A DNA stretch of 64,000 nucleotides, taken from Micromussa lordhowensis (taxonomy: Eukaryota; Cnidaria; Anthozoa; Scleractinia; Lobophylliidae). Both the position numbers and the translations under genes were made by a program. Under the pieces are notes generated by a model. The model saw only the letters and a program-made list of their open reading frames with translations, made no database searches and had not been told where the DNA came from. Positions 48,719 to 61,200 of the stretch are shown one piece after another; position 1 is the first letter of the stretch, and each line of letters begins with the position of its first letter. The stretch spans positions 4,933,268 through 4,997,267 of the forward strand of contig OZ026603.1 in NCBI GenBank assembly GCA_964020085.1, read 5' to 3'.

Positions 48719-49752
48719 AGTTAGGACATGATGGCATTGGCGCCAGGGTGTCTTTTCTGGCCTTCTTTTTGCAGTAGTTTCCCTTGGTCCCAACTTTGCA
48801 GAATTTCAGAAAACGCGCGCTGGGGGTCCCCTTGGCAAATTTGACATAGCTCGGCTTCACGGGCACTTTAAAAGGCGCGGTTTGCAGCAAAATGTTCTGC
48901 TAGGTTGGCACTTTAAGGAAATCCTAGTTAGGACATGATGGCATTGGCGCCAGGGTGTTTTTTTGGCCTTCTTTTTGCAGTAGTTTCCCCTGGTCCCAAC
49001 TTTGCAGAATTTCAGAAAACGCGCGCTGGGGGTCCCCTTGGCAAATTTGACATAGCTCGGCTTCACGGGCACTTTAAGAGGCGCGGTTTGCAGCAAAATG
49101 TTCTGCTAGGTTGGCACTTCAAGGAAATGTTAGTTAGGACATGATGGCATTGGCGCCAGGGTGTTTTTTCTGGCCTTCTTTTTGCAGTAGTTTCCCCTGG
49201 TCCCAACTTTGCAGAATTTCAGAAAACGCGCGCTGGGGGTCCCCTTGGCAAATTCGACATAGCTCGGCTTCACGGGCACTTTAAGAGGCGCGGTTTGCAG
49301 CAAAATGTTTTGCTAGGTTCGCACTTTAAGGAAATCCTAGTTAGCACATGATGGCATTGGCGCCAGGGTGTTTTTTCTGGCCTTTTTTTTGCAGTAGTTT
49401 CCCCTGGTCCCAACTTTGCAGAATTTCAGAAAACGCGCGCTGGGGGTCCCCTTGGCAAATTTGACATACCTTGGCCTCACGGGCACTTTTAGAGGCGCGG
49501 TTTGCAGCAAAATGTTCTGCTAGGTTGGCACTTCAAGGAAATTTTACTTAGGACATGATGGCATTGGCGACAGGGTGTTTTTTCTGGCCTTCTTTTTGCA
49601 GTAGTTTCCCCTGGTCCCAACTTTGCAGAATTTCAGAAAACGCGCGCTGGGGGTCCCCTTGGCAAATTTGACATAGCTCGGCTTCACGGGCACTTTAAGA
49701 GGCGCGGTTTGCAGCAAAATGTTCTGCTAGGTTGGCACTTCAAGGAAATTTT
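48719..49752 (+). repeat. Five mixed monomers, partly matching 44995-45410
   Basis: The first two monomers (GTGTCTTTTCTGG with TTTAAAAGGCGC, then GTGTTTTTTTGGCC) match 44995-45410 at an offset of about 3728 bp. They also match 52450-52870 at about 3727 bp. Next come the GGCAAATTCGAC and GTTAGCACATG types from the 3-mer, then CATACCTTGGCC and GGCGACAGGG types as at 41800-42070. The stretch looks like a junction where several HOR fragments were joined. Confidence 0.8.
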
Positions 49753-50373
49753 AGTTAAGACAGGATGGCATTGGCGCCAGGGTGTTTTTTCTGGCCTTCT
49801 TTTTGCAGTAGTTTCCCCTGGTCCCAACTTTGCAGAATTTCAGAAAACGCGCGCTGGGGGTCTCCTTGGCAAATTTGACATAGCTCGGCTTCACGGGCAC
49901 TTTAAGAGGCGCGGTTTGCAGCAAAATGTTCTGCTAGGTTGGCACTTCAAGGAAATTTTAGTTAGGACATGATGGCATTGGCGCCAGGGTGTTTTTTCGG
50001 GCCTTCTTTTTGCAGTAGTTTTCCCTGGTCCCAACTTTGCAGAATTTCAGAAAACGCGCGCTGGGGGTCCCCTTGGCAAATTTGACATAGCTCGGCTTCA
50101 CGGGCACTTTAAGAGGCGCGGTTTGCAGCAAAATGTTCTGCTAGGTTGGCACTTCAAGGAAATTTTAGTTAAGACAGGATGGCATTGGCGCCAGGGTGTT
50201 TTTTCTGGCCTTCTTTTTGCAGTAGTTTCCCCTGGTCCCAACTTTGCAGAATTTCAGAAAACGCGCGCTGGGGGTCCCCTTGGCAAATTTGACATAGCTC
50301 GGCTTCACGGGCACTTTAAGAGGCGCGGTTTGCAGCAAAATGTTCTGCTAGGTTGGCACTTCAAGGAAATCCT
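49753..50373 (+). repeat. Dimer repeat of 414 bp
   Basis: GTTAAGACAGGATGGC monomers start at 49753 and 50167, with a TTTTTTCGGGCC monomer between them at 49960. The same pair occurs once at about 42089-42500. The ACAGGATGG variant removes the TGA found in ACATGATGG. That lets one forward frame run across two monomers (42251-42514, 49709-49972, 50123-50386), but nothing else suggests coding. Confidence 0.85.
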
Positions 50374-50389
50374 AGTTAAGACATGATGG

Positions 50390-52870
50390 CAGTGGCGCCA
50401 GGGTGTTTTTTCTGGCCTTCTTTTTGCAGTAGTTTCCCCTGGTCCCAACATTGCAGAATTTCAGAAAATGCGCGCTGGGGGTCCCCTTGGCAAATTTGAC
50501 ATAGCTCGGCTTCACGGGCACTTTAAGAGGCGCGGTTTGCAGCAAACTGTTCTGCTAGGTTGGCACTTTAAGGAAATGCTAGTTAGGACATGATGGCATT
50601 GGCGACAGGGTGTTTTTTCTGGCCTTCTTTTTGCAGTAGTTTCCCTTGGTCCCAACTTTGCAGAATTTCAGAAAACGCGTGCTGGGGGTCCCCTTGGCAA
50701 ATTTGACATAGCTCGGCTTCACGGGCACTTTAAGAGGCGCGCTTTGCAGCAAAATGTTCTGCTAGGTTGGCAATTCAAGAAAATCTTAGTTAGGACATGA
50801 TGGCATTGGCGCCAGGGTGATTTTTCTGGCCTTCTTTTTGCAGTAGTTTTCCGTGGTCCCAACTTTGCAGAATTTCAGAAAACGCGCGCTGGGGGTCCCC
50901 TTGGCAAATTTGACATACCTTGGCCTCACGGGCACTTTTAGAGACGCGGTTTGCAGCAAAATGTTCTGCTAGGTTGGCACTTCAAGGAAATCCTAGTTAG
51001 AACATGATGGCATTGGCGCCAGGGTGTTTTTTTCTGGCCTTCTTTTTGCAGTTGTTTCCCCTGGTCCCAACTTTGCAGAATTTCAGAAAACGCGCGCTGG
51101 GGGTTCCCTTGGCAAATTTGACATAGCTCGGCTTAACGGGCACTTTAAGAGGCGCGGTTTGCAGCAAAATGTTCTGCTAGGTTGGCACTTCAAGGAAATC
51201 CTAGTTAGGACATGATGGCATTGGCGCCAGGGTGTTTTTTCTGGCCTTCTTTTTGCAGTAGTTTCCCCTGGTCCCAACTTTGCAGAATTTCAGAAAACGC
51301 GCGCTGGGGGTCCCCTTGGCAAATTTGACATAGCTCGGCTTCACGGAAACTTTAAGAGGCGCGATTTGCAGCAAAATGTTCTGCTAGGTTGGCACTTCAA
51401 GGAAATGTTAGTTAGGACATGATGGCATTGGCGACAGGGTGTTTTTTCTGGCCTTCTTTTTGCAGTAGTTTCCCCTGGTCCCAACTTTGCAGAATTTCAG
51501 AAAACGCGCGCTGGGGGTCCCCTTGGCAAATTTGACATAGCTCGGCTTCACGGGCACTTTAAGAGGCCAGGTTGGCAGCAAAATGTTCTGCTAGGTTGGC
51601 ACTTCAAGAAAATCCTAGTTAGGACATGATGGCATTGGCGCCAGGGTAATTTTTCTAACCTTCTTTTTGCAGTAGTTTCCCCTGGTCCCAACTTTGCAGA
51701 ATTTCAGAAAACGCGCGCTGGGGGTCCCCTTGGCAAATTTGACATAGCTCGGCTTCACGGGCACTTTAAGAGGCGCGGTTTGCAGCAAAATGTGCTGCTA
51801 GGTTGGCTCTTGAAGGAAATCCTAGTTAAGACATGATGGCATTGGCGCCAGGGTGTTTTTTCTGGCCTTCTTTTCGCAGTAGTTTCCCCCGGTCTTAACT
51901 TTGCAGAATTTTAGAAAACGCGCGCTGGGGGTCCCCTTGGCAAATTTGACATAGCTCGGCTTCACGGGCACTTTAAGAGGCGTGGTTTGCAGCAAAATGT
52001 TCTGCTAGGTTGGCACTTCAAGGAAATCCTAGTTACGACATGATGGCGTTCGCGCCAGGGTGTTTTTTCTGGCCTTCTTTTTGCAGTAGTTTCCCCTGGT
52101 CCCAACTTTGCAGAATTTCAGAAAACGCGCGCTGGGGGTCCCCTTGGTAAATTTGACATAACTCGGCTTCACGGGCACTTTAAGAGGCGCGGTTTGCAGC
52201 AAAATGTTCTGCTAGGTTGGCATTTTAAGGAAATCCTAGTTAGAACATGATGGCATTGGCGCCAGGGTGTTTTTTTCTGGCCTTCTTTTTGCAGTAGTTT
52301 CCCCTGGTCCCAACTTTGCAGAATTTCAGAAAACGCGCGCTGGGGGTCCCCTTGGCAAATTTGACATAGCTCGGCTTCACGGGCACTTTAAGAGGCGCGC
52401 TTTGCAGCAAAATGTTCTGCTAGGTTGGCACTTCAAGGAAATCCTAGTTAGGACATGATGGCATTGGCGCCAGGATGTCTTTTCTGGCCTTCTTTTTGCA
52501 GTAGTTTCCCTTGGTCCCAACTTTGCAGAATTTCAGAAAACGCGCGCTGGGGGTCCCCTTGGCAAATTTGACATAGCTCGGCTTCACGGGCACTTTAAAA
52601 GGCGCGGTTTGCAGCAAAATGTTCTGCTAGGTTGGCACTTTAAGGAAATCCTAGTTAAGACATGATGGCATTGGCGCCAGGGTGTTTTTTTGGCCTTCTT
52701 TTTGCAGTAGTTTCCCCTGGTCCCAACTTTGCAGAATTTCAGAAAACGCGCGCTGGGGGTCCCCTTGGCAAATTTGACATAGCTCGGCTTCACGGGCACT
52801 TTAAGAGGCGCGGTTTGCAGCAAAATGTTCTGCTAGGTTGGCACTTCAAGGAAATGTTAGTTAGGACATG
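50390..52870 (+). repeat. Derived partial copy of the 42.5-45.4 kb HOR
   Basis: From the AACATTGCAG/AAAATGCGCG monomer at 50390 the order follows 42518 onward at an offset of about 7871 bp: AAACTGTTCTGC, GGCGACAGGG with GCGTGCTGG, GGTGATTTTTC, CATACCTTGGCC, and CGGCTTAACGGG. It then departs. The TTTTTTTACGGCC monomer of 43568 is missing, GCCAGGTTGGCAGC at 51567 is private, and the later monomers (GTCTTAAC, CATTCGCG or GTTCGCGCC, GCGCGCTTTGC, GTGTCTTTTCTGG, GTGTTTTTTTGG) realign at about 7455 bp. Two monomers have therefore been lost relative to the source unit. Confidence 0.85.
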
Positions 52871-53894
52871 ATGGCATTGGCGCCAGGGTGTTTTTTCTGG
52901 CCTTCTTTTTGCAGTAGTTTCCCCTGGTCCCAACTTTGCAGAATTTCAGAAAACGCGCGCTGGGGGTCCCCTTGGCAAATTTGACATAGCTCGGCTTCAC
53001 GGAAACTTTAAGAGGCGCGATTTGCAGCAAGATGTTCTGCTAGGTTGGCTATTCAAGGAAATGTTAGTTAGGACATGATGGCACTGGCGCCAGGGTGTTT
53101 TTTTACGGCCTCCTTTTTGCAGTAGTTTCCCCTGGTCCCAACTTTGCAGAATTTCAGAAAACGCGCGCTGGGGGTCCCCTTGGCAAATTTGACATAGCTC
53201 GGCTTCACGGGCACTTTAAGAGGCGCGGTTTGCAGCAAAATGTTCTGCTAGGTTGGCACTTTAAGGAAATCCTAGTTAGGACATGATGGCATTGGCGCCA
53301 GGGTGTTTTTTCTGGCCTTCTTTTTGCAGTAGTTTCCCCTGGTCCCAACTTTGCAGAATTTCAGAAAACGCGCGCTTGGGTCCCCTTGGCAAATTTGACA
53401 TAGCTCGGCTTCACGGGCACTTTAAGAGGCGCGGTTTGCAGCAAAATGTTCTGCTAGGTTGGCACTTCAAGGAAATTCTAGTTAGGACATGATGGCATTG
53501 GCGCCAGGGTGTTTTTTTACGGCCTTCTTTTTGCAGTAGTTTCCCCTGGTCCCAACTTTGCAGAATTTCAGAAAACGCGCGCTGGGGGTCCCCTTGGCAA
53601 ATTTGACATAGCTCGGCTTCACGAGCACTTTAAGAGGCGCGGTTTGCAGCAAAATGTTGTGCTAGGTTGGCACTTTAAGGAAATTCTAGTTAGGACATGA
53701 TGGCAGTGGCGGCAGGGTGTTTTTTTTGGCCTTCTTTTTGCAGTAGTTTCCCATGGTCCCAACTTTGCAGAATTTCAGAAAACGCGCGCTGGGGGTCCCC
53801 TTGGCAAATTTGACATAGCTCGGCTTCACGGGCACTTTAAGAGACGCGGTTTGCAGCAAAATGTTCTGCTAGGTTAGCACTTTAAGGAAATGTT
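52871..53894 (+). repeat. Mixed monomers before the TAATACATG zone
   Basis: Five monomers include CACGGAAACTTT with GCAAGATGTTC (as in the 3-mer), two TTTTTTTACGGCC copies (53098 and 53513) and GGCAGTGGCGGCAGGG (53703). Two GC-core changes, CGCGCTTGGGTCC at 53371 and CACGAGCAC at 53620, look private. No HOR unit is visible. Confidence 0.75.
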
Positions 53895-56583
53895 AGTTAA
53901 TACATGATGGCATTGGCGCCAGGGTGTTTTTTCTGGCCTTCTTTTTGCAGTAGTTTCCCCTGGTCCCAACTTTGCAGAATTTCAGAAAACGCGCGCTGGG
54001 GGTCCCCTTGGCAAATTTGACATAGCTCGGCTTCACGGGCACTTTAAGAGGCGCGATTTGCAGCAAAATGTTCTGCTAGGTTGGAACTTCAAGTAAATCT
54101 TAGTTAGGACATGATGGCATTGGCGCCAGGGTGTTTTTTCTGGCCTTCTTTTTGCAGTAGTTTCCCCTGGTCCCAACTTTGCAGAATTTCAGAAAACGCG
54201 CGCTGGGGTCCCCTTGGCAAATTTGACATAGCTCGGCTTCACGGGCACTTCAAGAGGCGCGGTTTGCAGCAAAATGTTCTGCTAGGTTGGCACTTCAAGG
54301 AAATGTTAGTTAGGACATGATGGCATTGGCGCCAGGGTGTTTTATTACGGCCTTCTTTTTGCAGTAGTTTCCCCTGGTCCCAACTTTGCAGAATTTCAGA
54401 AAACGCGCGCTGGGGGTCCCCTTGGCAAATTTGACATAGCTCGGCTTCACGGGCACTTTAAGAGGCGCGGTTTGCAGCAAAATGTTCTGCTAGGTTGGCA
54501 CTTCAAGGAAATCTTAGTTAGGACATCATGGCAGTGGCGCGAGGGTGTTTTTTCTGGCCTTTTTTTGCAGTAGTTTCCCCTGGTCCCAACTTTGCAGAAT
54601 TTCAGAAAACGCGCGCTGGGGGTCCCCTTGGCAAATTTGACATAGCTCGGCTTCACGGGCACTTTAAGAGACGCGGTTTGCAGCAAACTGTTCTGCTAGG
54701 TTAGCACTTTAAGGAAATGTTAGTTAATACATGATGGCATTGGCGCCAGGGTGTTTTTTCTGGCCCTCTTTTTGCAGTAGTTTCCCCTGGTCCCAACTTT
54801 GCAGAATTTCAGAAAACGCGCGCTGGGGGTCCCCTTGGCAAATTTGACATAGCTCGGCTTCACGGGCACTTTAAGAGGCGCGGTTTGCAGCAAAATGTTC
54901 TGCTAGGTTGGCACTTTAAGGAAATCCTAGTTAGGACATGATGGCATTGGCGCCAGGGTGTTTTTTCTGGCCTTCTTTTTGCAGTAGTTTCCCCTGGTCC
55001 CAACTTTGCAGAATTTCAGAAAACGCGCGCTGGGGGTCCCCTTGGCAAATTTGACATAGCTCGGCTTCACGGGCACTTTAAGAGGCGCGGTTTGCAGCAA
55101 AATGTTCTGCTAGGTTGGCACTTTAAGGAAATCCTAGTTAGGACATGATGGCATTGGCGCCAAGGTGTTTTTTCTGGCCTTCTTTTTGCAGTAGTTTCCC
55201 CTGGTCCCAACTTTGCAGAATTTCAGAAAACGCGCGCTGGGGTCCCCTTGGCAAATTTGACATAGCTCGGCTTCACGGGCACTTCAAGAGGCGCGGTTTG
55301 CAGCAAAATGTTCTGCTAGGTTAGCACTTCAAGGAAATGTTAGTTAGGACATGATGGCATTGGCGCCAGGGTGTTTTATTACGGCCTTCTTTTTGCAGTA
55401 GTTTCCCCTGGTCCCAACTTTGCAGAATTTCAGAAAACGCGCGCTGGGGGTCCCCTTGGCAAATTTGACATAGCTCGGCTTCACGGGCACTTTAAGAGGC
55501 GCGGTTTGCAGCAAAATGTTCTGCTAGGTTGGCACTTCAAGGAAATCTTAGTTAGGACATCATGGCAGTGGCGCGAGGGTGTTTTTTCTGGCCTTTTTTT
55601 GCAGTAGTTTCCCCTGGTCCCAACTTTGCAGAATTTCAGAAAACGCGCGCTGGGGGTCCCCTTGGCAAATTTGACATAGCTCGGCTTCACGGGCACTTTA
55701 AGAGACGCGGTTTGCAGCAAACTGTTCTGCTAGGTTAGCACTTTAAGGAAATGTTAGTTAATACATGATGGCATTGGCGCCAGGGTGTTTTTTCTGGCCT
55801 TCTTTTTGCAGTAGTTTCCCCTGGTCCCAACTTTGCAGAATTTCAGAAAACGCGCGCTGGGGGTCCCCTTGGCAAATTTGACATAGCTCGGCTTCACGGG
55901 CACTTTAAGAGGCGCGGTTTGCAGCAAACTGTTCTGCTAGGTTGGCACTTTAAGGAAATGCTAGTTAGGACATGATGGCATTGGCGCCAGGGTGTTTTTT
56001 CTGGCCTTCTTTTTGCAGTAGTTTCCCCTGGTCCCAACTTTGCAGAATTTCAGAAAACGCGCGCTGGGGTCCCCTTGGCAAATTTGACATAGCTCGGCTT
56101 CACGGGCACTTTAAGAGGCGCGGTTTGCAGCAAAATGTTCTGCTAGGTTGGCACTTCAAGGAAATGTTAGTTGGGACATGATGGCATTGGCGCCAGGGTG
56201 TTTTTTTACGGCCTTCTTTTTGCAGTAGTTTCCCCTGGTCCCAACTTTGCAGAATTTCAGAAAACGCGCGCTGGGGGTCCCCTTGGCAAATTTGACATAG
56301 CTCGGCTTCACGGGCACTTTAAGAGGCGCGGTTTGCAGCAAAATGTTCTGCTAGGTTGGCACTTCAAGGAAATCCTAGTTAGGACATGATGGCAGTGGCG
56401 CCAGGGTGTTTTTTCTGGCCTTCTTTTTGCAGTAGTTTCCCCTGGTCCCAACTTTGCAGAATTTCAGAAAACGCGCGCTGGGGGTCCCCTTGGCAAATTT
56501 GACATAGCTCGGCTTCACGGGCACTTTAAGAGACGCGGTTTGCAGCAAAATGTTCTGCTAGGTTAGCACTTTAAGGAAATGTT
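53895..56583 (+). repeat. 4-mer/5-mer/4-mer HOR marked by GTTAATACATG
   Basis: Units begin at the GTTAATACATGATGG monomer at 53895, 54722 and 55756, with the next at 56584, giving lengths of 827, 1034 and 828 bp. Each holds a monomer with one G lost from GGGGG, an ACGGCC monomer, and one ending AGAGACGCGG. The 54337-54690 and 55371-55720 segments are almost identical at an offset of 1034 bp. They share GTTTTATTACGG and GACATCATGGCAGTGGCGCG. The middle unit has one extra CCTAGTTAGG monomer. Confidence 0.88.
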
Positions 56584-58242
56584 AGTTAATACATGATGGC
56601 ATTGGCGCCAGGGTGTTTTTTCTGGCCTTGTTTTTGCAGTAGTTTCCCCTGGTCCCAACTTTGCAGAATTTCAGAAAACGCGCGCTGGGGGTCCCCTTGG
56701 CAAATTTGACATAGCTCGGCTTCACGGGCACTTTAAGAGGCGCGGTTTGCAGCAAAATGTTCTGCTAGGTTAGCACTTTAAGGAAATTTTAGTTAGAACA
56801 TGATGGCATTGGCGCAAGGGAGTTTTTTCTGGCCTTGTTTTTGCAGTAGTTTCCCCTGGTCCCAACTTTGCAGAATTTCAGAAAACGCGCGCTGGGGGTC
56901 TCCTTGGCAAATTTGACATAGCTCGGCATCACGGGCACTTTAAGAGGCGCGGTTTGCAGCAAAATGTTCTGCTAGGTTGGCACTTGAAGGAAATTGTAGT
57001 TAGGACATGATGGCATTGGCGCCAGGGTGTTTTTTCTGGCCTTCTTTTTGCAGTAGTTTCCCCTGGTCCCAACTTTGCAGAATTTCAGAAAACGCGCGCT
57101 GGGGGTCCCCTTGGCAAATTTGACATAGCTTGGCTTCACGGGCATTTTAAGAGGCGCGGTTTGCAGCAAAATGTTCTGCTAGGTTGGCACTTTAAGGAAA
57201 TCGTAGTTAGGACATGATGGCATTGGCGCCAGGGTGTTTTTTTACGGCCTTTTTTTTGCAGTAGTTTCCCCTGGTCCCAACTTTGCAGAATTTCAGAAAA
57301 CGCGCGCTGGGGGTCCCCTTGGTAAACTTGACATAGCTCGGCTTCACGGGCACTTTAAGAGGCGCGGTTTGCAGCAAAATGTTCTGCTAGGTTGGCATTT
57401 TAAGAAAATCCTAGTTAGAACATGATGGCATTGGTGCCAGGGTGTTTTTTTCTGGCCTTCTTTTTGCAGTAGTTTCCCCTGGTCCCAACTTTGCAGAATT
57501 TCAGAAAACGCGCGCTGGGGGTCCCCTTGGTAAATTTGACATAGCTCGGCTTCACGGGCACTTTAAGAGGCGCGGTTTGCAGCAAAATGTTCTGCTAGGT
57601 TGGCATTTTAAGGAAATCCTAGTTAGAACATGATGGCATTGGCGCCAGGGTGTTTTTTTCTTGCCTTCTTTTTGCAGTAGTTTCCCCTGGTCCCAACTTT
57701 GCAGAATTTCAGAAAACGCGCGCTGGGGGTCCCCTTGGCAAATTTGACATAGCTCGGCTTCACGGGCACTTTAAGAGGCGCGCTTTGCAGCAAAATGTTC
57801 TGCTAGGTTGGCATTTTAAGGAAATCCTAGTTAGAACATGATGGCATTGGCGCCAGGGTGTTTTTTCTGGCCTTCTTTTTGCAGTAGTTTCCCCTGGTCC
57901 CAACTTTGCAGAATTTCAGAAAACGCGCGCTGGAGGTCCCCTTGGCAAATTTGACATAGCTCGGCTTCACGGGCACTTTAAGAGGCGCGGTTTGCAGCAA
58001 AATGTTCTGCTAGGTTGGCACTTTAAGGAAATGTTAGTTAGGACATGATGGCATTGGCGTCAGGGTGTTTTTTCTGGCCTTCTTTTTGCAGTAGTTTCCC
58101 CTGGTCCCAACTTTGCAGAATTTCAGAAAACGCGCGCTGGGGGTCCCCTTGGCAAATTTGACATAGCTCGGCTTCACGGAAACTTTAAGAGGCGCGATTT
58201 GCAGCAAAATGTTCTGCTAGGTTGGCACTTTAAGGAAATGTT
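56584..58242 (+). repeat. Eight monomers leading into the 7/4-mer zone
   Basis: Early monomers carry GGCGCAAGGGAG (56812) and CGGCATCACGG (56926). From about 57234 the order TTTTTTTACGGCC, GGTAAACTTG, GGTGCCAGGG, and TTTTTTTCTTGCC with GCGCGCTTTGC matches 62417-63024 at an offset of 5183 bp. The last monomer before 58243 has CACGGAAACTTT and GCGCGATTTG. Confidence 0.8.
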
Positions 58243-61200
58243 AGTTAGGACATAATGGCACTGGCGCCAGGGTGTTTTTTTACGGCCTCCTTTTTGCAGT
58301 AGTTTCCCCTGGTCCCAACTTTGCAGAATTTCAGAAAACGCGCGCTGGGGGTCCCCTTGGCAAATTTGACATAGCTCGGCTTCACGGGCACTTTAAGAGG
58401 CGCGGTTTGCAGCAAAATGTTCTGCTAGGTTGGCACTTTAAGGAAATCCTAGTTAGGACATGATGGCATTGGCGACAGGGTGTTTTTTCTGGCCTTCTTT
58501 TTGCAGTAGTTTCCCCTGGTCCCAACTTTGCAGAATTTCAGAAAACGCGCGCTGGGGGTCCCCTTGGCAAATTTGACATAGCTCGGCTTCACGGGCACTT
58601 TAAGAGGCGTGGTTTGCAGCAAAATGTTCTGCTAGGTTGGCACTTCAAGGAAATCCTAGTTAGGACATGATGGCATTCGCGCCAGGGTGTTTTTTCTGGC
58701 CTTCTTTTTGCAGTAGTTTCCCCTGGTCCCAACTTTGCAGAATTTCAGAAAACGCGCGCTGGGGGTCCCCTTGGTAAACTTGACATAGCTCGGCTTCACG
58801 GGCACTTTAAGAGGCGCGGTTTGCAGCAAAATGTTCTGCTCGGTTGGCACTTCAAGGAAATCCTAGTTAGGACATGATGGCATTCGCGCCAGGGTGTTTT
58901 TTCTGGCCTTCTTTTTGCAGTAGTTTCCCCTGGTCCCAACTTTGCAGAATTTCAGAAAACGCGCGCTGGGGGTCCCCTTGGTAAATTTGACATAGCTCGG
59001 CTTCACGGGCACTTTAAGAGGCGCGGTTTGCAGCAAAATGTTCTGCTAGGTTGGCATTTTAAGGAAATCCTAGTTAGAACATGATGGCATTGGCGCCAGG
59101 GTGTTTTTTTCTTGCCTTCTTTTTGCAGTAGTTTCCCCTGGTCCCAACTTTGCAGAATTTCAGAAAACGCGCGCTGGGGGTCCCCTTGGCAAATTTGACA
59201 TAGCTCGGCTTCACGGGCACTTTAAGAGGCGCGGTTTGCAGCAAAATGTTCTGCTAGGTTGGCACTTCAAGGAACTTGTAGTAAAGACATGATGGCATTG
59301 GCGCCAGGGTGTTTTTTTTTGCCTTCTTTTTGCAGTAGTTTCCCCTGGTCCCAACTTTGCAGAATTTCAGAAAACGCGCGCTGGAGGTCCCCTTGGCAAA
59401 TTTGACATAGCTCGGCTTCACGGGCACTTTAAGAGGCGCGGTTTGCAGCAAAATGTTCTGCTAGGTTGGCACTTTAAGGAAATGTTAGTTAGGACATGAT
59501 GGCATTGGCGTCAGGGTGTTTTTTCTGGCCTTCTTTTTGCAGTAGTTTCCCCTGGTCCCAACTTTGCAGAATTTCAGAAAACGCGCGCTGGGGGTCCCCT
59601 TGGCAAATTTGACATAGCTCGGCTTCACGGAAACTTTAAGAGGCGCGATTTGCAGCAAAATGTTCTGCTAGGTTGGCACTTTAAGGAAATGTTAGTTAGG
59701 ACATAATGGCACTGGCGCCAGGGTGTTTTTTTACGGCCTCCTTTTTGCAGTAGTTTCCCCTGGTCCCAACTTTGCAGAATTTCAGAAAACGCGCGCTGGG
59801 GGTCCCCTTGGCAAATTTGACATAGCTCGGCTTCACGGGCACTTTAAGAGGCGCGGTTTGCAGCAAAATGTTCTGCTAGGTTGGCACTTTAAGGAAATCC
59901 TAGTTAGGACATGATGGCATTGGCGACAGGGTGTTTTTTCTGGCCTTCTTTTTGCAGTAGTTTCCCCTGGTCCCAACTTTGCAGAATTTCAGAAAACGCG
60001 CGCTGGGGGTCCCCTTGGCAAATTTGACATAGCTCGGCTTCACGGGCACTTTAAGAGGCGTGGTTTGCAGCAAAATGTTCTGCTAGGTTGGCACTTCAAG
60101 GAAATCCTAGTTAGGACATGATGGCATTCGCGCCAGGGTGTTTTTTCTGGCCTTCTTTTTGCAGTAGTTTCCCCTGGTCCCAACTTTGCAGAATTTCAGA
60201 AAACGCGCGCTGGGGGTCCCCTTGGTAAACTTGACATAGCTCGGCTTCACGGGCACTTTAAGAGGCGCGGTTTGCAGCAAAATGTTCTGCTCGGTTGGCA
60301 CTTCAAGGAAATCCTAGTTAGGACATGATGGCATTCGCGCCAGGGTGTTTTTTCTGGCCTTCTTTTTGCAGTAGTTTCCCCTGGTCCCAACTTTGCAGAA
60401 TTTCAGAAAACGCGCGCTGGGGGTCCCCTTGGCAAATTTGACATAGCTCGGCTTCACGGAAACTTTAAGAGGCGCGATTTGCAGCAAAATGTTCTGCTAG
60501 GTTGGCACTTTAAGGAAATGTTAGTTAGGACATAATGGCACTGGCGCCAGGGTGTTTTTTTACGGCCTCCTTTTTGCAGTAGTTTCCCCTGGTCCCAACT
60601 TTGCAGAATTTCAGAAAACGCGCGCTGGGGGTCCCCTTGGCAAATTTGACATAGCTCGGCTTCACGGGCACTTTAAGAGGCGCGGTTTGCAGCAAAATGT
60701 TCTGCTAGGTTGGCACTTTAAGGAAATCCTAGTTAGGACATGATGGCATTGGCGACAGGGTGTTTTTTCTGGCCTTCTTTTTGCAGTAGTTTCCCCTGGT
60801 CCCAACTTTGCAGAATTTCAGAAAACGCGCGCTGGGGGTCCCCTTGGCAAATTTGACATAGCTCGGCTTCACGGGCACTTTAAGAGGCGTGGTTTGCAGC
60901 AAAATGTTCTGCTAGGTTGGCACTTCAAGGAAATCCTAGTTAGGACATGATGGCATTCGCGCCAGGGTGTTTTTTCTGGCCTTCTTTTTGCAGTAGTTTC
61001 CCCTGGTCCCAACTTTGCAGAATTTCAGAAAACGCGCGCTGGGGGTCCCCTTGGTAAACTTGACATAGCTCGGCTTCACGGGCACTTTAAGAGGCGCGGT
61101 TTGCAGCAAAATGTTCTGCTCGGTTGGCACTTCAAGGAAATCCTAGTTAGGACATGATGGCATTCGCGCCAGGGTGTTTTTTCTGGCCTTCTTTTTGCAG

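Noticed and set aside
53095..53492. Overlapping ATGA stop/start between successive frames, like translational coupling
   Set aside because: The ATGA comes from the constant ACATGATGG motif and appears wherever T-tract length changes the frame. There is no ribosome-binding site and the context is a eukaryotic-type satellite.
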